Part shown: in pieces, positions 48,793 through 62,214 of the stretch | How the letters are laid out: each line of letters starts with the position of its first letter | How positions within the stretch are numbered: position 1 is the first letter of the stretch | The notes under the pieces: model-generated | What the model was told of the DNA's origin: nothing | What the model saw: only the letters and a program-made list of their open reading frames with translations | Databases searched by the model: none | From: Pegea sp. RAD2-039 | Taxonomy: Eukaryota > Chordata > Thaliacea > Salpida > Salpidae | Reading direction: 5' to 3' | NCBI GenBank assembly: GCA_034620365.1 | Contig: JAQGEQ010000244.1 | Coordinates: 372,001-436,000 of the forward strand | DNA length: 64,000 nucleotides | Translations under genes and position numbers: made by a program

Positions 48793-49185
48793 GAACAACT
48801 AGCAACCAGCAACAACAACTTCGAAGCAGCAACAACAACTTCGAAGCAGCAACAACCAATACCACCCAGCAACAATCACTACCAACCAGCAACAATCACT
48901 AACAGCCAGCAAGAACCTATTGCAACCAGCAACAAACATTAGAAACCGGCAACAACCATTAGCCACCAGCAACAACCACTACCAGCCGGCAAAAACCATT
49001 ATCAACCAGCAACAACACCTACCACCCAGCAACAACCAGTAGCAGCCAGCAACAACCTCTAGCAACCAGCAACAATCATTAGAAACCAGCAACAACCACT
49101 ACCAACCAGCAGAAATCGTTAGCAGCCAGTAACAACCACTACTAACCAGTAACAACCATTAGCAACCAACAACAACCACTTGAAA
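48793..49185. repeat. 20-bp minisatellite downstream of RPB9, right copy
   Basis: About 19-20 units of AACCAGCAACAACCATTAGC-like sequence, including a local duplication of ACTTCGAAGCAGCAACAAC at its left end. It is almost twice the length of the left-copy array. Confidence 0.85.
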
Positions 49186-49207
49186 TTTGGTTATAGTAAT
49201 TAACTAG

Positions 49208-52200
49208 TTTAAGATAAATAAAGTTGAAACCCTTGCATTGCTTCAGGCTATGTTTTCGTAAGTGATATTTAATAACATGAATTTTAAGGCTTACTTTTAA
49301 ACTTTGTGAAAATTATGAATAATTATATTTAAATTGAAAACAAAACTATGTTAACATGTAGAATTTCGTTTCAAAACAAATCAAAATTTTAAATTTTAAA
49401 TAAACGACAATTATTTTTTTAAATATTCTCTTTTATACCATTCGAATATAATAATCGCAATATTCTTTATGATTTTAAACTACACAACCTATTTGATAGT
49501 TAAAATACATAATGTTTTCCTTCTAGATGTTTTCTTGTTCTTTCGTTATAAACCAATAGTAAAAGTTATACTATCTTGTAGTTGCAACTAACAAATCAGA
49601 AGCTGATGAAGTAAACTCTGATAGAAAATATAGTCCTTCTCGTTAATTTCACTATCCCAACTCATTAATCCGTGTCACTTAGCCTCATCTTAAATGAGTA
49701 AAGATGATTTAAGGGAATTGTTATAATTAAATAATAATTAATTACTCAAGGAAATTAAATTTATTTGCTTATTTGTTTCGATATATAATTTTTCATATCA
49801 TTTTTATTACTACAATAATATACTTTTTGATTTGAAAAATAAAAAGAGATGAAATTAAAACAGTTGGCTGAACTGAGTTTTCAATTCAATACAAACATGA
49901 TTAACTTAATTTAACAGAGTAAGATAAGATACACAAAATAATGAAAGCACATTAAGACTATAATTTTTGTGCTAATTAATTTAATTAATTTAATTTACTG
50001 TTAGCAATTAAGCAATTTTCAATAAAATTTTTGATAATATTGAATACTTATTTTTAAGCCACTACTGGTAACTCTTTAACTAATTAATTGAGTCGATTAT
50101 TGAGTAGAAATTTTTTTTTTTTAATATCGGCCATTTGTCGATAGATTAATTCAATAATTAAGACTGATTTGAATGTTTCATTGATAATATTACTTGACTT
50201 GATTTTCAATTTTCATTGTATTTTTTCATCATAAAATCTTTGTTCGCAGTATGCTATTGTGTGTCAGTGAAACAAAAAATCCTTTTATTTACAACTTTTT
50301 TCAGGCATAAGATCTCTTTGTTTCATTTTTACGTTTGATTTTTATATTTTATAGAAGCAATATTTTTGGTTAGGATCTGTTAGACAAGTACTTTTTATTG
50401 TTGAACTCAAGCGTACAACAAACACTTTTTAAATGTTTAAAAACATCAACGAGTAAAGTCATTGAATTTTTTTTACATCAAAAATATTTAAAATTATAAG
50501 AGAATAAACTCTCGTTGATAAAATTAAATTAAGTTTACATGAAAAATTGAATTTTGAAAATTGAGTTTTGTCCAGACAAATACTAGATTAAAGGATATTT
50601 ATAAATCTAAGCAAGTATTGATAGGCAATTAATTTTTCATCCGTAAATTCAATTGAAAGAATTTGAAATCGACATCTTGTCGATAGCCAAAAATCAAATT
50701 AGTCTTAAATAATTAATCACCTCATTTTTAGAAAATATTATGAACATCTGATTAAATGCATTATCGAAAAAAATGTTCAAGTTATTTATTTGTGTCAATA
50801 GTATTTACAGGTTTCTTCTTGTAAAGCATTTTTTTGCTTTGTTTATTGATTTTCACTAAGAATTTTGATAACTTTTTGCTTTTAATATTTTCAAATATTT
50901 ATTATTAGATTTACAACAAATTTATAAAAATATTCAGTGTATATATATGATTTTTATCTTTAGTATAAAGGAACAATTACAAATACAATTTTTAGTTCTA
51001 ACCCTAACCTCAATACTCATAAAATTAACTTAATGAAAAAAGTATTTATAATAGTCCTACTTTTAAAAAATCATTAAACAGTTTAAAACTAAAATGTATT
51101 ATATACTAAGAAGAAGAAAATACTTTCTCTATAAGGCTGATAGTAAAAGAAATAAAATGCTTAGGACAGTTTTAAAAAGTCAAACTTTTAAATATATATA
51201 AAATTTACAAAAACTCAACAAATGCGAAACTAAACTTATTATTAAAAATTAGTTTAAACAGTTTACCACTCATTGTTAACAACAATCGCTCGACAACAAT
51301 TTGTATTTTATTTTACTGTCAATAAAAACAAAACCATAAATTCATATTTTCGATAACATTTATTGTTTACTTTAAGTAGCTTTTCGTAACAAACAAAATT
51401 AAAATTTTTATGGGAAATAATTTGTTTTGTTTTAAATTTAAAGTAAATAAAAAATGTTTAACATACATTTTTGTGATAAAAAACTATCTAGTATTTTACT
51501 TTTGCGGATTAAAAATGTTTTTGATTTTCATTGCTTTTGAGTTTATTTAAAAATATAAAGGAATAATTTCGAATTCAAACCCTTTGCTAATCAATAATAA
51601 CTTTTTGACATCGACCGTATGTTGATAGATTAATCTAAAAATACGAATTAATTTGAACAAACTTTCAAATTTAAAACTGCTTGGATGTTTCAATTAAAAA
51701 ATTATATTTCCTGAATTACAATTTGACATCAAAGATTTGTTTGTAGAAATTATTGTAATGAAATTTGAAGAAATTGTTTTTTGTCGTTGTATTCAACAGG
51801 AGAGTGATTTGATTAACAAAAACTTACAATGATTACTATCTAAAACTATTTTTAAAAATTTGTTATTTTGAAGAAGATGAGTAAATTTAGTGGGTAGCAA
51901 AATAGTTAATAAATAAATTTAGTAAACTAGCAATAATTAGTAATAGAATTATTATTGTTTTTATTTTATGCCTATAATTTTTATTTTTAACTTTTTCAAA
52001 TTATTAAGCGATTCATGAAAAAACTTAATATTAATAGAAATTAAAAATATTTTTTTATTTGTCTAATTTTTCAATCTTCATTCACCAGATGTCTTTATAG
52101 CAGTTTTATCTTTATATTTTAAGAAATTATGAATTCTTGTACTCTTATGTCTACTAGACAAATAGTGTTGCTCTGTGACTTTAGGATTCCAGTACGTTCG

Positions 52201-53100
52201 TTTTTAATATTTATATCAGTTTTATTAAAAGTCAAACAATGAGCTTCACATAGAAACTATTTGTAATAATTTTACTTTTAAAAAATTCTTGGAAAGTTGA
52301 AAACTAATTTTGAATATGCACTAAGTAGTAGACAATAGTTTATAAATAATGTATAAAATTATTGTATATATATAAATTATTTAATCATTTAAATTCATTA
52401 AATTAAATGAAAACGTTAATTTTTTGTAAATTCAATCCAAGTTAATTTTGTGTACAATTCTATCATTTCTATTTAGAATTTTGTATCTGTCTACCAAAAC
52501 TTCCTTTTTTAAAATTCATTCAAGGTTTTTTGATACTCATACAATAAAATCAATATAAAAAGGTATTTGTAATAGTGTTAGTTTTAAATCATTTTAAATT
52601 TTAAAACTGAAATGTATTATGTAATAAGAAGTCGGAAATAATTTTTTTATAATATTGATAACAAAAGAAAAAAAAAAGTCACATATTTGTTAAAAATCTA
52701 GCTTTCAAATATAATTCTAGATTTTAAATCTTTTCTAGACAAATACAAGATAAATAGCTATTATTATATCAAGAAGTGTTTCCTAACTTTCATTGCAAGA
52801 TCTGAAACAGATTTCTATTTTTGATATCAACTATGTGTCTATAAAGTAGTCCGATAATTGTATCAAAAAAATAGCTGCAAACTTTCAAATTTAAAATTGC
52901 TTTGAATGTTTCAGTGATAATATTAATTGACTTGATTGTCAATTTTCTTTTGACTTTTAATTATAAAATCTTTGTTCGCATTATGCTATTGTGTGTCAGT
53001 GAAACATAAAAAATCTTTTATTTACTACTTTTTCCAGTCACAAAATGTCTCTGTTTCATTTTTACGTTTGATTTTTTTATTTTACAGATTTTATAGATTT
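49208..53100. other. Repeat mosaic with several hairpin-family units, no gene
   Basis: Sites: ATCGGC-CATTT-GTCGAT at about 50128; TGTCCAGACAAATACTAGATT at about 50570 with hairpin ATCGAC-ATCTT-GTCGAT at 50668-50684; ATCGAC-CGTAT-GTTGAT at about 51613; GTGTTGCTCTGTGACTT at about 52167; TTCTAGACAAATACAAGA at about 52730. About 49740-50110 matches 61290-61560 in reverse complement. A stretch near 49215-49330 resembles the arms of the 21975-24600 element. Confidence 0.6.
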
Positions 53101-53124
53101 ATTTTATTTTATAAATTTAGCTAG

Positions 53125-53660
53125 ATTATTGAATAAAATCGTTCAAAAACTTTTCACAAACACCAAACTGTAGATGGCATGCCTGAGAAAGTTGAATCTC
53201 AATGTACAGCTTCGAAATTCTTTAAAAAGAATTTTACGATGATGCTTATTCAAGAAATTCAAGAATTGAATGAAGTTTTTTTGATGATTGACATTTGTTA
53301 AACAAAGTTTTATAAAAAGTCATAACTATATCGAAAAGTCAATAAATTGAAAATTAATTATTATTATTTTGTGGTAAAAATGTTTAAACTGAAAAGCGTT
53401 TTGTGAAAGTTGAAATGAATATCTTTTTGTCTGCTTGTAAGAATTAACATTTTATAAAAACATTTTTAAAAAAATTTGGAATAAGATTAAAAAACTAACT
53501 TACTTTATGGTTTAAAAGAAAACCCGAGTTATTCAAGTGAAAAGACGCGTCTTTAAATGATCTACTGAAATTTTTTTGGCTTTTTTTACCTGCATTTTTA
53601 TAATTGCAACCCAAATAAGATTTTTTAACAGTTTAATTTAATCTAAAGAAAAATTTTATT
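53125..53660 (+). pseudogene. Third copy of the element's coding-like segment
   Basis: Reads I-I-E-stop-N-R-S-K and then M-P-E-K-V-E-S-Q-C-T-A-S-K-F-F-K-K-N to TAA 53299-53301, followed by about 350 bp similar to 39612-39960. Only this part of the element is present here. Confidence 0.4.
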
Positions 53661-53849
53661 TTAAGATTAAAATGAAAATATTTTATTGAAAATAATTTAA
53701 ATATTTAGGAATATTTAAAAGGATTGTTTTGTAAGTTTAAAATCACTCAGCAGAATTTCTTTTTTAATAGATGTAAACACACTTAAATTAGAATTTTTTC
53801 AAGAATAAAAATGAAATTCATTTCATAAAATTCATAAAAGAAACTAAAT

Positions 53850-55330
53850 AAACATTTTGATGGTGATTGAAAAGTAAATAGTAAAATTGAAAAATAGAAC
53901 AAAAAGTTATTTTTAAATCTTCAAAATTATTACATTAAGATTAGCTAAGGTATTTTTGACCAAAAAGTATTTTTTTTTTGAAACTTTAAAAGTAAAATGC
54001 AAAAAGTATCAGTAAGTAAAAATAAACTAATTTGAAGTTTAATTATGAAAGGATCTTTCTTTTTTTATGATTTCTTAAAAACAATATAGTTTTTACATAA
54101 TCTCTTCTAAAACAGATTTAATTTTTTTCCACAAGATCTCAAAGCGACGTGGAACACGATCTTTGACAAAGATGAATAAGCCAGAAGTTGACGAGTTCAA
54201 AATAACATATGGTGTCGATCGGAGATGACGTCATCAGCATGTGACGTCATCAGTGATTGATTTGTTTGGTTTTTAGTTTGAAAGAAGAGTTTTTGAAAAA
54301 AGAAGATGATCATCAAATGCAGATATTGGTAAGATGTTGATTTTAATGCTGATGATTTTGATGATGAGTCCTTATAAATCTATCCATTAAAATAATACAA
54401 TTATTCCTAAAAACCTAAATTATTTTTTCTCTTAGAAAACAGATTTAATAGTATTCAATTAGATAGCTAACTCAAAAAAAGTTTTTAAATTACTTTTTCT
54501 TATTTTTTGTTTAGTTTTAATTCAACCAAAAGTAGAACAATTTTATCTGCTAATAAAAAGTATTTGTTAAAAATTAAAATATTAATTTTTATTCTAAAAT
54601 TTCCTTAAAAGTAAATTTTATTGAAAATTGAGATTTATCTAAAGCTAGAAATTTGAATGTGAAATATTCTAAAGTAAATTTATTGTCGGAAAACTATTAA
54701 AGGAGAAAAACAAAACATGAAGAAATATGGATAATTTTCAAACATACTCTTTTATGAAATTTTAATAATTATATAATTTTAAGTTTAAGTTTGCTATTAA
54801 AAGTTACCGTTTTTATTTCTTAATAAATTTATTTATTTTGTTTATTTCTAATTTTTCATAATATTATCATTCTTGAAAAACATTGAAAAATATTTTTTGT
54901 AAAACAACATTACTGATACTTAATTTGCATGAAAATAAAATAGTAAATAATAATGTTTGCTAAAAATATTTAAAAATTTGAAACAGAAAAATAATTTTAT
55001 CTTAAATTGATTTTTATTATTATTCGATTTTCAAATTAATATTATACTTCAAAATCTAGAAGATTTCTAAAATTTGCTTTTTTTGAAAGAAAATTGTTCT
55101 TATTGTTCTTTTTACTTATAGTTGAAAGACTAGAATGTCTTTAAAATTGTTTTATTTTTAAACTTCATTACAATTGCATCCTCTTAAGTATTTCTAAGAT
55201 TAATCTCTATTACATACTGAGGTGAAATCTAAAATTGTTAATTCTGTTATTTTAATAAAAGTTTGATTTACTAGTTTTGATGTGATTACAATTTTAGATA
55301 GTTCAGAAGCTTCTTGGCTACAATAATTTT
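53850..55330 (+). repeat. Repeat block; inverted partner at 33190-34680
   Basis: Contains the GTGGAACACGATCTTTGACAAAG segment and paired TGACGTCA sites at 54226-54233 and 54242-54249. Its right two thirds are also shared, in direct orientation, with 37155-38200. Confidence 0.75.
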
Positions 55331-55687
55331 TAAGCCAAATGTTTTATTTCAAATACATATTTTAGTTTCAAAAGTAACTTTTTAATTAATTGAGTTTGTT
55401 TAGCTAACATCAAATGCATTTTGTAAATTTGTACTTTTGCTAAAATATCTACAAATACTTTTTTAAACTTTTTTCAGTTTAAAGTTTAAATTTTGAATAT
55501 TTATAAGCAAAGTTTGTTAATTAGTCATAAGTTTGCTGCTTAATGTAGTTAAATAAAATTATTTTTTTAATTTCGTGGATCAATAATAATGGTTTCAAGT
55601 CCCTCGTTCAAAACCTACAAAAATTAAGGTAACGAAGTTTAATAGAAAGTTCTAGCTTTATAATTAGCTAGTAATAATTTTGCATTC

Positions 55688-55708
55688 AGCAGAGTGGCGC
55701 AGCGGAAG
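55688..55708 (+). pseudogene. Truncated initiator tRNA-Met fragment, second copy
   Basis: Same 21-nt stub and same junction to AGTCACTGAGCAG as at 38568, within the duplicated block 54275-55945, so one truncation event was later copied. Confidence 0.7.
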
Positions 55709-55728
55709 TATAAAAACTGGAATCTTTA

Positions 55729-56356
55729 AGTCACTGAGCAGCACCATTTGTCAAGTAGAAATAAAGGTAGAATAATTATAATCTCTAAAATTATGAAAAT
55801 AAAACTATTAGAGAGACATCTTGTGGCTGAAAAAATTAACTAATAATTTTCATTTCTATTAATCTAAAGTTGTTTCATAAATCGCTGGATAATTTGAAAA
55901 GAAAAGAAAAACTATAAGTATAAATTGAAAAAAATATATTTTCTAACTTACTACTGCAAGTTTATAACGAAATTATTTATTGACTATCTTGCTACTCACT
56001 AAGATCAATCATATTCTGTTCAAATAAAATATTTTTAGGTAGTAATCATCTTAAGTTTTCTGTAAATCGAATCACTGCCCTGTTGTTTACAACGACAAAT
56101 AACAAACTCTACAAAATTTCAATACTTAAATTTACAGAAATATTTGACGTCAAATTGCAATTTACGTCATCTAATTGTTAATTGAAACTTTCAACTAAAA
56201 AGCAGGTTTGTTTATATTTCTTAGTTTTGATTTTCGGATTATTTTATCGACTCATGGTCGATATCAAAAATATATCCTGTCGACATACAAGTTGTTAAAC
56301 GATTTTAGTTAAACGTCTTGATATAAAAACTTCGTTTCATCTAGTATTTGTCCGGA
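55729..56356 (+). repeat. Full hairpin-family unit, 628 bp
   Basis: Begins AGTCACTGAGCAGCACCATT, contains GACATCTTGTGGCTG (about 55815), CTTGCTACTCACTAAG (about 55987), ATATTTGACGTCAAATTG (about 56142), hairpin ATCGAC-TCATG-GTCGAT (56246-56262), and ends CTAGTATTTGTCCGGA. It is followed by AGTCACTGAGTTGAGTC at about 56547, the start of another unit, and by a degenerate hairpin and box at about 56688-56800. Confidence 0.7.
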
Positions 56357-56809
56357 ATAAAGTTATTTTTCGATAATTATTTTTTTAAAATTTGATTTAT
56401 ACTTAATCATAATATTGATTTGCTATATGAACAATGGAGATAAAAACAAATAGCTTTTGCTAAATATGATTATTTTATTTGAGATTTTTCTAATTTTGAA
56501 CGAAACAGTTTCTGGAAAATATTTTAAATTTGTTTTCGAAGTTTGAAGTCACTGAGTTGAGTCAATTTTTTGTAACCGACTATTAATTTTTATTTACAAA
56601 TCGCGATAATACGACTCTTCTAATCTGGTTGAAATTTTCAGAAATAAGGTTATTAACCAGTTGCTACTTATTTCATTTTGAGTTATCGACAAGTTGTCAA
56701 TTTCAAATTGTTAATTGCATAAAAGTAACTGATCAAATCTTCGCTGAGAAATAATTTTTTATACTTATTAATTTCTTTCAATCTAGCATTTGTCCAAACA
56801 AAACTAATT

Positions 56810-58500
56810 TTCAAAAATTAAGTTTTTTTTATAAGCTAGATTTATTTTAAACAACAAAAACTTTTTTTTTTATTTTGACAACCATTGTAAATTATGTTTT
56901 TAATATTTCCTATTAATCAATTTTTCTGAAATTAGTTTCAAAAAATTTATTTTTACTATAAATATAAAAGTATGTTTTATGTAAAAATGATTGTAATAAT
57001 TTTAAATGAATTTTTTTCTAAATGTTTTATTGAAATTCTTTTCAAATTTCTAATCAGAGTTTAGTTTAAATTATAAACCAGTCTTATCTAAAGTTTTAAT
57101 ATTGTCCAAATTACTGTTAACAAAAAAAATTCCTATAAAAGTGAAAATAAACTAAACAATTATGTCGTTGGCTCAACAATTTTAAATTTAAAGTTTAAGT
57201 TTGATTTTTTTTTGGAAATGAAATTGATTAGTTCCAAGCTTGAAGTGAAAAAATTCTAAAAATAGACTATTGTTTACTATTATGTTAAAAAAAGTTAGAT
57301 TTAGATTGTCGTCGAATGTTGTAGATTTATATAATAAAAAGTATTTTACTAATATTTACCTAATGTTTTTTATTTTGTCCGACTTTTTAAGTAATAAGTT
57401 TTATAGATTCGATCAAATAAACTTTTTTTTTTAATAAGCTTTATATTGAATAAAAATCCAAATAAACTTTTACAGAAATTTTCATTTTTAAACATAACAA
57501 AACATCCATGATAAAACCATTTAATGAAGATATCAAATAGGTTCAACAATGAATCAAATGGTAATTGTAGTTCTGGTTTTTACTGGTAAACTTCTAGCAA
57601 AAATTGTGATAAAACCATTTACATATCATATGATTATACAACTTTATGAAAAATTACTGATAAGATTGTCTATGGTTTAATTTTTTTTTAACGGTCTTAT
57701 TAAGTGTTTGATACAATAAATGCAAAGAAATGAAAAGAAGTTGTATTCATATATTTTAAAGTTTATTTCAATCAAATCAAATGAAGTGTAGTGTATTATT
57801 TATTCTATTTAGACGAGTATTTCTACCTTTTTCGGTCTTAGTATGGTTATGTATTAAACAAGTTTTCCTTATTTACATTTAATAAATTGCTTCAGTATAC
57901 AGTTTTATTAAAAAATATTAATTTGTCTGTATTTACATTGATTAAGCAAGTTTGGGAACTTTACTTTTCAAATAGGTTTTTCTATTTGATTTTATCAAAA
58001 TTCTCTTTTTATAAATCATTGATAAATTTTAGAGTCAAATAATAGTCCAAGTTCAACATTATTACAATGTATAGATTGTGAACGTTACAAAGTGTTGATT
58101 GTCTAAAATATCAAAATGCAATTATATGTATTATATCTTTAACACAATTTTCAAACTATTTATTATTAAAGAATATATGCAACTTAACTGTGAAATTAAC
58201 AGCTTTTATACTTTAATGACAACTTTTTTAAACTACTTTATTTCTGTCTATAAATAAACATATAAAGATTTTCATTAAGTTAAATAAAAACATTTGCAAA
58301 ACAAATTAAACTGTTTTTTTTTTTGTTTTTTTGCATTAAGTATGTTTTTGTAACTCAAATCATTATCCTGTTGAAAATAACTTTTAAAAACTTGAATTTT
58401 GACAAATATTTGACGTCAAATTGAAAATCCCACCAATTAAAATTATTAAATAAAACATCCAAGTTGTTTTATATTTAACATTTTCTATATTTTGTCAAAT
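56810..58500. other. No gene seen
   Basis: A+T-rich spacer; around 57100-57250 there is weak similarity to 27600-27760 and 44600-44760. No open frame. Confidence 0.4.
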
Positions 58501-58505
58501 TATTC

Positions 58506-58522
58506 TATCGACTAATAGTCGA
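58506..58522 (+). repeat. Hairpin ATCGAC-TAATA-GTCGAT
   Basis: Perfect arms with a unique loop; CATCTAGTATTTGTCATG follows at about 58598 and the next unit's AGTCACTGAGTAACACTA at about 58852. Confidence 0.7.
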
Positions 58523-58989
58523 TATCAAAAATTTACTCAGGTGTTTAAGTTCTTTCCAAAGGTTAAAGAACATTTCTGTATCTAAAAAAATCTTCTCATC
58601 TAGTATTTGTCATGAAAAAGTGCTTTTTAAAATTTTTGATCTATCTTTAAAAGTTTGATTTATGTAAAACTGTGTGACGATATTTATTTCTTTTGCTATC
58701 AATCTTATAAAAACATATTAGGTACTTGTTAGTGCATAAAACATTTTAGTTTTAAACTATTTAATGATTCTGTAAAACTAAGACTTTTAGAAATACGATT
58801 TATAAAAAGCTAATTGTATGAGTATGAATAAACAATGTTTGGCAAGTTCAAAGTCACTGAGTAACACTACATGTGTGACAGATAAGAGGAAACAACGTTT
58901 ATAAAATTTTAAAATATAAACATACAACTGTTATAGTGACATCTTGTGACTGAAAAATAAATAGTAAAATGTAATTAAATTTTACAAAA

Positions 58990-60675
58990 TGTTGTAAATG
59001 TTTAATGTACTAAATTTTAATAAAAGTGAGACAAATCGCAAATATTTTGTTTAAGTCAGGTTTACACTGAATCTTAATGAATTGACAAGGTAGAATTTGA
59101 TTAAACTTTTTTTTTGTATAATTTAAGAAATGTTTTTTTAACTCATTTAAGTATTATAAAAATAATTGATTAATATTACTTTTTATTTACTTTTAAAGAT
59201 TATATTTTAAATAAACGCAAAAAAAACATTACACCACTTTTTAAAAAGTTATTATCAAAAATATAACATTGCAGTGTTTCTATGAGAATAATAAAACAAA
59301 AAGTTTATAAAACTACTCATATTTTTAAACTTTTTTTCTAGTAAACAAAAAAGTTATGTTTATACACTGATCATTTTTTAGTAATTTGTAGTAAAATGCG
59401 ACTATAAATATTTGAAACTTAAAATATTAAAAGAGAAGCAGTTATTAAAATTCAAAGTGAAAATCATAAATCAAAGCAACAAGAGCTTTATAAAAATAAA
59501 ACAGTACAAAAAATGTTGTGATTAAATAACTTAAAACTTTATGTTGAAATCTATCAATAGTTCTGAAATGTCATGATCACTTTAATTTCAAGTTTATTAT
59601 AATGACTTTCTCATTATTCTTTCATACTCCAATCTGTTTATGTCTATCAAAGCTTAATAGATTATATAATCAAAGGTTATATTACAATTATTTTGTATTT
59701 ACTTGTAAATGATGGTCTCAGCATAATGAAAATTTGACGTTAAGCCTATTAAATAAAACAACCAACGAGTTACTATTGATTTAAACAACTTTTAAAACTG
59801 TCTTTATTTATTTCTATCTTATTTGATTTAAATTTAGATTAAAGTTTAACTGCATACAAAATAAAACAGCTAAGCTTTGTAGGTCTATAGATGTCATAAA
59901 TATTCAATACTCAGAATTATAAACTCTAATTTAAATTTAACTTTATGTTAAAAGTTAGTTTATTAAATGCAACAACAGGTACTTAACCTAACTTTAAAAA
60001 TACTCTCAAATAATTTAACAAAAGTTTTCAATTCTCAATAGACACATCTGTAATACCACCCTGTCCTATAAATATTTATATTGTTTTACACCAGTCTCCT
60101 ATAAATATTTAACAAATACGCAAACATTTTGATAATTATTATAAAATGTGTTTTAGCATACAATAGCGTACTGCAAAGAAAGGCTTTATAGATGAAAAAA
60201 TCAAAATTAAATTGTAGAATTTTATATAAAATTTAATTTCACACTACAAAAAAACATTTGTTTCTATTTTCAGTTTACAAATATAGATTTTGATGAAATT
60301 AAAAAAAAAGTTCAAATGATTTGTTTCTTTAATCAGTTTAAGAAAAAATTTAAAGTTTGAAATGTTTTTACAAAAACTTGAACTTATTTGCAAACTTGTT
60401 GTAAAAATCTTCCAATAAAAGCATTTTCTTAGGTATTTATCTAACCTAATAAGATTAAATGTTAAATAGATTCTTTGATTTTTTATATATATACAATATT
60501 TTATACATTAATTTCAAACTATTTTCTACTGCTTAGTGCATCACAAAACTTTATTTTAAATTTTTTAAGAATATTTTTCAAGTAAAACTATTACAGGTAC
60601 TTTTCATATAATCTAATTCTATGACTTTTAATAAAACTGATATAAATATTAAAAAAGAACATACTGGAATCCTAA
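58990..60675. other. No gene seen
   Basis: Region 59560-60070 resembles 14560-15080 (for example TCATTCTTTCATACTCCAATCTG against the 14660 area, and GTAGGTCTATAGATGT), so it is another diverged copy of the sequence downstream of the tRNA. No tRNA is present here. Confidence 0.45.
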
Positions 60676-61280
60676 AGTCACTGAGCAACATTATTTGTCT
60701 AGTAGATATAAGAGTACAAGAATTCATAATTTCTTATAATATAAAGATAAAACTATTATAAAGACATCTTGTGAATGAAGATTTGAAAATAAAATGAAAT
60801 TTTTAATTTCTGTTAATATTAAGCTTTTTTCATGAATTGCTAAATAATATGAAAAAGTGAAATAAAAATTATAGTTTAAAATTTTTTAAAATAATATTTT
60901 TATAGCTCAATATTGCTAGTTTTTGCTAAAACTTTTTTTTGACTCTGTTGCTATCCACTAAATTCCATCATAGATTTACTGGAACAATTGGAAATGTTTG
61001 TGATATTCTCCAAGAAAAATAAATAAAATATTTTTAAGTAGTACTTATCTTAAGTTTTTGTAAATCAAATCAATATTCTGTTCAATACAACAACAAATAA
61101 CAATTTGTTCAAAATTTCAAAACTATAATATTGACAAATATTTGATGTCAAATTGAAAATCACGTCAAGTAATTTGATCAAATGAAACTTTTTAGAAAAT
61201 TTAAATTCAAAAAATTTTCTGTTATTTTTTAGTTGTAATTATTGGATTAATTTATCGACAAATTGCCGATATTAAAAAAT
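60676..61280 (+). repeat. Hairpin-family unit lacking its right end
   Basis: Starts AGTCACTGAGCAACATTATT, keeps GACATCTTGTGAATG, TTGCTATCCACTAAATTCC and TTGATGTCAAATTG, and ends at a mismatched hairpin ATCGAC-AAATT-GCCGAT; the CCGGA box is replaced by the inverted copy of 49740-50110. Confidence 0.65.
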
Positions 61281-61289
61281 CAAAACTTC

Positions 61290-62214
61290 AACTCAATATT
61301 CGACTCAATTAATTAATTAAAGAGTTACAAGTAGTGACTTAAAAATAAGTATTCAATATTATCAAAAATTTTATTAAAACTTGCTTAATTGCTAACAGTA
61401 AATTAAATAAATTAGCACAAAAATTATAGTCTTAATGGGGCTTTCATTATTTTGTGTATTTTATTTTACTTTGTTAAGTTAAGTTAATCATTTTTTATTG
61501 AATTGAAAACTCAGTTCAGCCAACTGTTTTATTTTCATCTCATATTTTATTTATCAAATCAAACTTCATATCAGACTGAAAAAGTTCCGGTTTACTGATT
61601 TTGCTCTACAGACTTGTTTTTATTTTAAGTATATAGCGTCGATATACTACTTGTTATGATTTGAATGAAACTGTTTTCAACTTTCTATTTGAAACTTTAT
61701 AAATTTTCTTCTGACATATTTTTCCTTTCACAAAATTTCACATTAGCAAATAAAACAATACAAATAATTATTTTTCAGTTAAAAACAGTAATTTAACAAC
61801 AAAAGCCTTTAAATTTGCTTTAGAATCACAAATTTTACGTTATAATTTAGTATTTCCTACTAATGAAAATGAAAAGGAAATATGATGAAGGTTAAATAAA
61901 CATCAAAATAACTCCTTGATCATTTATTTATCTAGAAATGATTCAAATAGTTATAACCAAGTTTTTGGATTTTAAATAATTATTTAAGCCTTAAAGAAAA
62001 TATGTAAACTTTGAAAAGTCTGAAAACTGGTTGTTGGCATTCTACATGTTGAACTGCATTTGTTGACAAAATTAAAAAATTAAATTTGTCGAAGAACTAA
62101 ATTGACAAAATTAAATTTATCAAAATAATTCTTAATTAAATTATCAACATTTATTATTTAAAAAAGAATCTAACAAATAATTGTTCAATTTAACTCATGA
62201 AATTTAATTTACGA
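61290..62214. other. Repeat mosaic, no gene
   Basis: 61290-61560 is inverted relative to 49740-50110; 61560-61760 is inverted relative to pieces of 32690-33170. The remainder has no supported feature. Confidence 0.5.

Larger units (their letters stand above)
43688..49207. repeat. Segmental duplication, right copy
   Basis: Partner of 26683-32362, same orientation, 17 kb away. It lacks the LINE insertion, retains the RPB9 start codon, and has a longer 20-bp minisatellite. Confidence 0.9.
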
